This document shows positions 56,787 through 64,000 of a DNA stretch of 64,000 nt, piece by piece. The DNA lies in assembly GCF_019393635.1 (NCBI RefSeq), contig NC_057864.1:495440216-495504215 (forward strand), written 5' to 3'. The position numbers and the translations under genes were made by a program. This DNA comes from Dromiciops gliroides. Its lineage: Eukaryota > Chordata > Mammalia > Microbiotheria > Microbiotheriidae. Position 1 is the first letter of the stretch. Every line of letters begins with the position of its first letter. A model generated the notes under the pieces. That model was not told the DNA's origin. It saw nothing but the letters and a program-made list of their open reading frames with translations, and did not search any database.

Positions 56787-58336
56787 CTAAGAAAAGAAGG
56801 AAACAAAGTCACATCACAAGAAGCCCCGCGTGCTTGACCAGGGTGGTGGCTACAGATGATGCTAGGCTGCCAGAGGGATGGAGACCCATCTGTGGCCCTC
56901 AACCCAGGGGCCCATCACGACCATATTAGCACAGGGAGCTGCTCCGTGTTACTCCAAAAGCCGATCACGCTGCCTGGAGGAGGTGTCATCTGGAGCGGGG
57001 GGAGGGGGGGGCCCTGTGAATCCCTGTGGAAGCTCCACAAACCACCTTTCCACCCTCCACTAACCCACAAAGGGTCAGGGCTGCTGGAGAGGCAGTGCCG
57101 CACAGGGGACGGGCACTGGCTCTGGAGTCCAAGGACCCGGATTCTAATCCTGCCTCTTGTCGCCCAACAGCAATGTGACCCCGGGCCTCAATTTCCCTTC
57201 TGTAAAATGAAAGGGTAGACTAGACAGCCTCTGAGACCCAAAGGGCCGATAACAAAGTGCTGCCTGGCCAAGGGCCCAAGGAGATCGGTTTCCCAGAGGA
57301 GACACCATGGCCTCATGGCCCTCCCACCTCCTCGCTACCTCCCAGCATCCCCATCATCTTTTGAGGCCTGCTTCCCTTGGGAATCCTGCCTTGGTCCTCT
57401 TACTGGTTAGGGCTCTCTCCCTCTCCTCCAACTCCCTTCAATCTGCATCCCTGTGGAGCTAGGGCAGCCCCCTTGCCCACCCCTTTTCCACCACAGAAGT
57501 TGAGCGCCTTGAGGTCAGGCAGGGCTGCAGGGGCAGGCCGGGCACACAGCAAGTACTTAATCAATGCTGATGACTAAAGTGGTGAAGAAAAAGGCCACCT
57601 CATCCAACCCTTTTTCCTGGAGCAGAGGAGGAAGGACAAGGAAGGTTCAGAAGAGTGGTGAGTGGTTAGAGCCAGGGGTGATCAGGGATGGGGCCTCAAC
57701 TTCATCAGGAGAGGAGGAGACGGGGAGGGGCAAAGGCCTAGAAGGCCCCCGAGGCTTGGCATGGAGAAGCAACCATGAGGGCAAGACCAAAAGAAAGGGC
57801 CGCACTTCCTGACCATCTTTCCAGGACGATGCCCCCCAGGGATCCTCTCTACCAGGTGGCACTTGGTTAAGCTGGCTCAATGTCCCTCATTTTATGGATG
57901 AGGGAAACTGAGTCGCAGTGAGGGCAAGGAAGAATGGATCATGAATCCGGAGGCCACCGCTCTGCCATCCCCTCCCCCAACCATCCCATCGCCCCTCCCC
58001 ACCCCCCCTCCCAGGCAGGGCCTTTTTGCTCCTGGCCACCATGGACTGCAATGCCCAACACTCTTGGTGTCATCACAGATGGGAAGGGAGGGAGAGAGGG
58101 GGCACAGGCACCACAGCTCCCCCTCATCAGCTCTCACTTTCTCTTCTATCTCACTCTTAATCCATGGGGCTCGTTGGGGTCTTGCTCTCACTATCTAAGG
58201 AATGTGGACATGGGTGTCTGCACGGAACTTTATTCCAGAGCTGACAAATTCCCCCTCAGCCCCATCTGGAGACAAAGCCGCCTGGGGTCAGCCTCCCTCC
58301 CTCCCAACCAAGGTCTACAGCAGCCCAAGCAAGACT

Positions 58337-58490
58337 CCAGGGTCACACAGCTAGTAAGTGTTAAGTGTCTGAGGCCGGATTTGAACTCAGGTACTCCTGA
58401 ATCCAGGGCCAGTGCTCTATCCACTGCGCCACCTAGCTGCCCCTGGGCAAGTCACTTAACCCCAATTGCCTCACTAAAAAAAAAAAAAAG
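58337..58490 (+). mobile_element. WSINE1-type SINE with internal inversion (twin-priming pattern)
   Basis: 58337-58443 is the 5' and middle part of the SINE in inverted orientation (ccagggtcacacag ... cctagctgcccc). It is joined directly to the missing 3' end in sense orientation (58444-58475, tgggcaagtcacttaacccc) and a poly-A tail to about 58490. A ccc overlap sits at the join. Confidence 0.82.
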
Positions 58491-59793
58491 AAAGTTGCCC
58501 CTAAAGAAACCCATTTTCCCCAAGGAGGCCAAATGTCCCCAAGGAGACCTAGCTGGCCACAGGCAAAGGCAGATGCTGCAAACAGTGAGACCAGAGGAAA
58601 AAGCCAAGATGCCCTAAAAGAAAACAGGCCCGGCTCCCTGGCACGCAATGCAGGCCTGGCCCTTCCCCAGAAAGGTAGTGGCTAGAGGCCTGGGACTCTA
58701 GCCTCCTCAGTATGGGCTGAGGGTGGGGCCAACACAAACTTCTAGAGAAGAGCAGGCAGAGACCAGCTGGGAAAGAGCGAGACTGAGTGAGTCCCTCCCA
58801 TGGGCCCTTCACTGAAATTGCTCTCTCCATGGTCATCAGCGATCTCTGGGCTCTCAGTCCGAGGGCCTCATCTTGTATCTCTCTGCACTCGGAACACTGC
58901 TGACCCTTCCTCCTCCCTTGGCTTCAGGGATGCCGTTCTCCCTTGGCTGACCACTCACTCTCAGGCTCTTTCCATGGATTGTCCCCCCGCCCCATCCTCC
59001 AAGCCTCTATCCGAGGCCCTCTCCAGTCCTTACAGTCTCTCCCTCGTGGTGATCCACTCCAGTGGATCTGGTTCCCATAGTTCTGTCGCTCAGTAACAAA
59101 TCTGTGCCTGTCCCTCTGTCTGGAATGTCAGTCCCACATCTCTAGCTGCCTGCTGGACACCCATCCCGGAGGCAGCTCTCGTGTGAAGGAACAGTTCCTG
59201 ACCCCAGACTCTGCTCCCCTGCCATGTCTCCTGGCTAGACCCTCTGGGGTCAAACAAAAGGGGCTGGTCCCACTTCCCCAGGATAGCCCTTCACCTGTCC
59301 AATAGTGGCCCCTCCCTAAGCCCTCTCTCCTCCAGGCTATACATCCTTACACCTCCACACAGCCTCAAGTTGTGTAAGCCTGGGACTCTTTCCCCTCCTT
59401 GGGCACCCTCCAGTCACCCCCAGTTCCAAGTGGGCTGCCCCAGATGAACAGAGGAATCCAGTGGGGTCTGTCATGGGTGGAACATCCACCCTCATGCCTC
59501 TAGGGCTCAAAGCATCATGGGGCACTGAGAGGCCTGGTCTCCCCCAGCCACTATGTGTCTGAGGCAGGACTAGAACCCAGGCCCAGGACACTGTCCTGTT
59601 CCAGTCCCTCACATCAACTCTCTTAGCTAGGCTGTGGCCATGATCTTGGCCCTGCTTGCTCCCCGCCCCAACACACACACACGTGTGTATATGCCCCATG
59701 GACTGTGGATGGGACCTGGGGCAGGTCTGTCTGGGAGACTCAACTGTGCCTTTATCCCTCCCAGCTCCAAGGCCCAGGCTGGAGCTCCAGGCT

Positions 59794-60275
59794 GGTGTGA
59801 GACAATAATGGAATTTGGCAGATACTCAAAGGCCCACCTGGAGATTAGCCTAAATTGATTGAATCAAGTGAGAGTGATTGCCTGCCGATTAGCCTACTTC
59901 AAGTTAACTGGATTGTAAGCACACCTGGCTGGCCCTTAAGAAGGTATTGTTCTCAGAAGCTAGCTCAGCCTGAGACCACCTTCAAGTCCATGGAACCAAT
60001 GGATTTGGATGATGCTAACCAATCAGCTTGAAGCAGTGTGTAAGGCCCGCCTCTGCTCTGGACCGATTAAAAGCTTCCGCACTCAGTTTGAGGGGAATTC
60101 ATGGTTGAAGCAGGCTCCTGGAAGGGGAAGAAACAGACCAGGCTGGAACTCTAGGCTAGAAAGGCCTTTTCTTAACTTTCTGAACTCCACGTGTTCTCCT
60201 TTTACTAATACCTGGTATGCTTTAATAAATGCTTAATGCCCACTAAAGCTTCTAATTTAAGGCAACCACACATTT
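59794..60275 (+). mobile_element. Solo LTR of an endogenous retrovirus
   Basis: About 480 bp with LTR-like organisation: a CCAAT box (aaccaatcag near 60018), a TATA-like gattaaaag about 40 bases later (60063), and AATAAA near 60224 just before the end. It begins tgtgagacaataat and ends aaggcaaccaca. I recognise it as a dispersed marsupial-type LTR. No internal viral genes are next to it, and no target duplication could be confirmed. Confidence 0.65.
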
Positions 60276-62174
60276 AGATTTTAAACATCACATTGGCCAG
60301 CAAGGCCCCTCTGGAGCACGGGGGGCCCAGGGGAGCCTGGGGGGCCAGGTAGCTGGTCACTGAGGTCATAGTCAGAGAAGTCAGGTAGAGGGTAAGAAGA
60401 GGTGAGCACCGGTGGCCTATGGCCCAGGGGATCATGGGATCACATGGGATCATAGACCCAGAGCTGGCCATTTAAGCAAGACCCTTATTTACAGAAGAGG
60501 AAACTGAGGCGGGAGAGGGGGCTCCCTGCTGAGGCCGACTACTACGTGCCAGACGGATGCTAAGGCCTGGGGGTAGAAAATGAGACCAAGGCAGTTGCTG
60601 TTGCCAAAGAACTCCAGGTCTAATGGGGGAGGTGGGCGCCAGCAGATGAATCAGCTACGAATACTGAATAGAGGGAACACTGAATGAAGAGGGGCTGGGG
60701 AGGCGTCCTGGAGAAGGACCTCAAGAAAGCTGGGGCGTCTGTGGTCAGAGCAGAGGCGAGAGCGCATTCCGGGCATGGGGGGCAGCCAGAGAGGATGCCC
60801 AGAGCCGGGAGAGGGACACAGCCAGGAGGCCAGGGGAGGAGGCGGCTGTGTGATGAAGGGTCTGAAGGCCACACAGAGGACTTGGGGCCACCGGAGGTTA
60901 CTGAGCAGGGTGGGGGACATAGTCAGACCTGTGCTTTGGGAAGATCACTTTAGTGACTGAGTGTGGGATGGACTGGAGTGGGGAGAGAGAGATGAGCAAA
61001 GAGACAGCAAAAAAAAAAAACTGGATGGACCTCAGAGACCCCCTTGAAAGGGAGGCTGACTTGGCAATGATCCACTTTGTGATCTTCCATATTTGTTTAT
61101 GGAGTCTGACAAAAAACCATTTCACCCAATACCTATTAAGCACCTGGAGCCAAGGGCCTGTTGGGGCTCTGCTAGACTATAAGCTCCCTGATGACAAGCC
61201 CCATCTTCTAGGGATCCAAGACTCCAGAGCCCAGGCTGATGGGCTGGATCGACATTCAAGAAGGCCCCTGAGCAAACCCCAGAATCCATGTCTTTTCGAG
61301 GGATGGGAAGTGGTTGGCAGGAGAGAGTAAAGTGAGGGTCCTCAGCCCTGCTTGGCGCAAGTTCTGCTTTTCCAAAAGGCCCCAGGCTATGGAGGGGAAG
61401 GAAGGGCCCACAGCCTAGCATATTCCTGGCATTTGGGGACTATGATTGCTGAATCACCAGCCCCCAACCGGCTGTGAATGAGGAGGTGGGAGAGCTGGAC
61501 TCTTGCTCTCCGGTTTTGCTACTAACAAGACTAGGGAACCACAGAAGGCCCCACCAACTCTAAACCTCAAGAGCCTCAGAAACCGCCACGTTCTCATGGG
61601 AAACTTTCTGCTGACCAAGAAACAGAACAGATCTCTTTTGAGGGAAGATTACTACGCAAGTGCCCAGGGATGCACAATGCAGGCACGGTCTCCCTGGCCC
61701 AGCCACCTGGAGGGCCGGGGGTGGGGTGAGCTGCCTCTCAGACCCATACGTGACCCCCCTGACCTCCCCATCTGGGGGTGATCCAAGAGAAAGACTGCAA
61801 ATATCCACAAAGAAAGCGTCTGAAATCCAAATGAACTTGCCAACACCTTCCCAGAGCCTGTGTGGTAGGTGGTCCTAAGCGAGGGGAATTCCTACAGCCT
61901 TGGGCCATGCAGGGGGGTGAGGAGCTCTTTCCCCCAGCTATGGCCCAAGGGAGAATTCCTAACCCTACAAGACTGAGAAGAGAAAGGAAGAGAAAAGGGT
62001 AATTCTAACTGTGGGAAAGTGAAAAGCGGCAGAATAAGGAAAGAAGCTGCCACTCAGGGAGAGAAAAATAGTCGTGTCCCAAGACAGCCTCACACCTCAG
62101 CACTCTCTCAGCCCAGTGCCGAAGACACCTTGCTGATATTTATTCACTGATTATCGTCTCACACAAGTTAGCTT

Positions 62175-62345
62175 GATGGATTTATGGTTGGTGGAGCTGT
62201 GCATTGGCCCAATCATCCTCAAAGCAATTTGGAATTATGGGAAGAAAGTGACTGAAAGGTCCATCCCTTCTACCCAGAGATCCATGACAAAGACACTGCA
62301 AAATATCGAAAGCGGCCCTTTTTGTGGTAGCAAAGAACTGGGAGG
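62175..62345 (+). mobile_element. L1-like LINE fragment, decayed
   Basis: tggtggagctgtgcattggc, aaagcaatttggaattatgg and ctttttgtggtagcaaagaa occur in the order found near the 3' end of marsupial L1 elements. Short and internally deleted. Confidence 0.55.
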
Positions 62346-63139
62346 GGCCAAGAGAAAAGACTGTGGAGAAGCAGGGGGAAACTTGTAGGCACAGAGGCAG
62401 AGGGAAGTCTGGAGCCCCACTGGCTGTGGAAATGGTGACAGAAGAGAGAGAACAGCAAAAGAAGATGGTCCAGCCCAGCCCTCCCCACCAGAAGCCGCCC
62501 TTGCTGGAGCGGCAGGACCTCAGAAGAGAGAGGAGGCAGCGTGGCCACCACACAGGTCACATCGGCGCCCCCGCCTCGACCCCCCATCCCCTGAAGACGG
62601 TGCAGGAGCCTGAGTCCAGGAGCCTTGAGGAGAGCCCTCAGCCCTGCCCGACCTCCACATCGGCCACTGACAGCCTCTCATCAGCCAGAGTGGCGGGCCT
62701 CTGCTTTGTCATGGCCCCTCGAGGGAAAGGGGAGACTGTGAGGCGGCCTGTGGGACCTGCTGTTCCTTTCTGGGTCAAGGCACAGGAGGTGAGTCCATTA
62801 CATTCATGGGTGACACTGCACTTGCTGATACAGTAAGGGGCAGGGTCCCTAGAGCTCTGGAAATAGAGAAACCTTGGGCTGAAAGGGAGACTTGGACAGT
62901 CTTACACTCAGACTAAAAAGATAAACCAGTTTCGTAGCTACAAGGTAGGGGAGGCACAGCTAGGCAGGGGCCAGTTAGTCCGAAAACGATGTAGGGGCCT
63001 CAGTGGACTGCAAGCTCATGTACTGTGGAAGCCCCAGAGACCTAGTACAACTTGGACAACATGAAGAGGGGCCCAGCTTCCAAGGATAAGGAGGGCGCGG
63101 GCCCCCCTTGACTCTGCTGGTCAGCCCACAGTTGGAGCG

Positions 63140-63330
63140 TTGTCCTCAGGGCCACATTTTAGGAAGCACACTGAGAAGTTGGAAGGCATTAGTACCAGAA
63201 ATCTGAAGGCTCTCAAGTTGGACCCGTACAAGCAGTGGTTCGAGGCACCAAGGATGCTGAGCCTGGAGAGAAGACTCAGAGGCAGGAGAGCTGCCTCCGA
63301 GCATCTGAAGGGTTGTGGTGGCGAGCAGGG
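63140..63330 (+). mobile_element. CR1/L3-like LINE fragment
   Basis: aggaagcacactgagaagtt and gcctggagagaagactcaga through gcatctgaagggttg resemble the upstream part of the same CR1/L3-type sequence. Explains the open frames over this interval. Confidence 0.5.
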
Positions 63331-64000
63331 AGCAGCTTTGATCTGCTTAACCTCGGTGGGCAGAACCAGGCGCCAAGGTGGAGCATCCCCTGGGGGAAGG
63401 GGTATCCTTGGATGGCAGTGGGCACCTCCTTGGGCAAAAGCCGAACAGCCCCTTATTGGGGCCACCATTAAGGAGGAGGCTGAGGCATAGGTTGGCAGGA
63501 CGGAGGCAACACTTCACCTTTTAGATTCTGGGCTCCTGTTGGACTACAAGCCTTATAAGGGTGGAAATAAGACGTGTTCCTCTCTGAGTCGTCCACAGGA
63601 CTTTACTTTAAAATGTCCACAAGTCAAACTAACTCAGACACAGAAGCCCAAGATGGGTCCCTTGTTCTCCACTAGGTCGGGTGTACCTTCACTGCCTCAG
63701 ATGATCCACTCTCAATGACTCGTTAGCCAGACTGAAATGTTCACACCCCCATGGCCAAGCTGGTCTTCAATACCGTGGGCCCACACGTAACCCTTTCCTA
63801 GTTCAGCCCCCCTAAGGAGGGATGAGTATGCTGATTCCACGGGCTGGAAATGCCCTCTGGCCAACTGGTCCTCTGCCCAGGATCTCCAGGGTCAGCAGGA
63901 AGATGATGACCCCTGAAGGGGGACAGCCTTAGGGGGTCCCCCAGAAACATTCAGAAATTAGTCTGTTGAGAGCCAGTAGGGCCAAGGTTTCTCCCTCTGC

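Larger units (their letters stand above)
56787..64000 (-). other. COL18A1 intron upstream of e1
   Basis: No TSPN-domain exon was found here; human e1 is preceded by one ending in DPDKFQ. The interval carries a rearranged SINE (58337-58490), a solo LTR (about 59794-60275), an L1-like fragment (62175-62345), a CR1/L3-like fragment (63140-63330) and a small collagen-like open frame near 60290-60415 listed as a finding. Confidence 0.6.

Noticed and set aside
63140..63490. 116-codon + strand open frame
   Set aside because: Overlaps a CR1/L3-like repeat fragment.
1..64000. An undescribed defence, metabolic or mobile system
   Set aside because: Apart from SLC19A1, COL18A1 and repeat families, no further gene, RNA gene or organised element could be supported by reading both strands.

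Overview
The window is mammalian genomic DNA, most likely from an Australasian marsupial. Coding sequence is split into short exons by long repeat-rich introns. At least five near-complete copies of a tRNA-like SINE match the family I know as WSINE1 from Australian marsupials (5' end ggggcagctaggtgg, 3' end gcctcac plus poly-A). Several have clear target-site duplications. MIR/MAR1-type SINEs, an RTE-related SINE, CR1/L3 and L1 scraps and a solo LTR fit the same source. Family names are from memory; no library search was possible.

Two protein-coding genes lie tail to tail. On the + strand, the last four coding exons of SLC19A1 (reduced folate carrier) run from 6659 to 11122, with a 2.1-kb 3' UTR and a poly-A signal at 13208-13213. 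The exon carrying the start codon lies left of the window. On the - strand, COL18A1 (collagen XVIII alpha-1, precursor of endostatin) runs from 56786 down to a stop at 17745. Its 3' UTR of about 3.1 kb ends near 14630 (signal at 14647-14652). I resolved 38 coding exons (e1-e38) whose phases all join: 3,345 bp, 1,114 residues plus stop. They cover the acidic Ser-Gly-rich stretch after the TSPN domain, all collagenous blocks with their interruptions, the trimerisation domain, a protease-sensitive hinge and endostatin. The TSPN domain and N terminus lie beyond 64000. The same convergent COL18A1/SLC19A1 order is found in human 21q22.3.

Layout: 1-6658, SLC19A1 intron; 6659-13235, SLC19A1 exons and 3' UTR; 13236-14629, intergenic; 14630-17744, COL18A1 3' UTR with a large GA tract; 17745-21715, NC1/endostatin exons; 22031-48794, collagenous exons; 48961-56786, N-proximal non-collagenous exons split by introns holding a 0.75-kb CT/CTG-type satellite and a GGAA tract; 56787-64000, intron with a solo LTR, a rearranged SINE and LINE fragments.

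The two genes do not form a pathway together: one is a plasma-membrane folate/anion antiporter, the other a basement-membrane heparan-sulfate proteoglycan. I found no undescribed system. The points most worth a second look are a lengthened His-rich endostatin hinge, a 118-bp near-identical direct repeat flanking two collagen exons, a SINE with a twin-priming-type inversion, a 79/80-bp minisatellite, a higher-order CT satellite, and a short SLC19A1 C-terminal tail.
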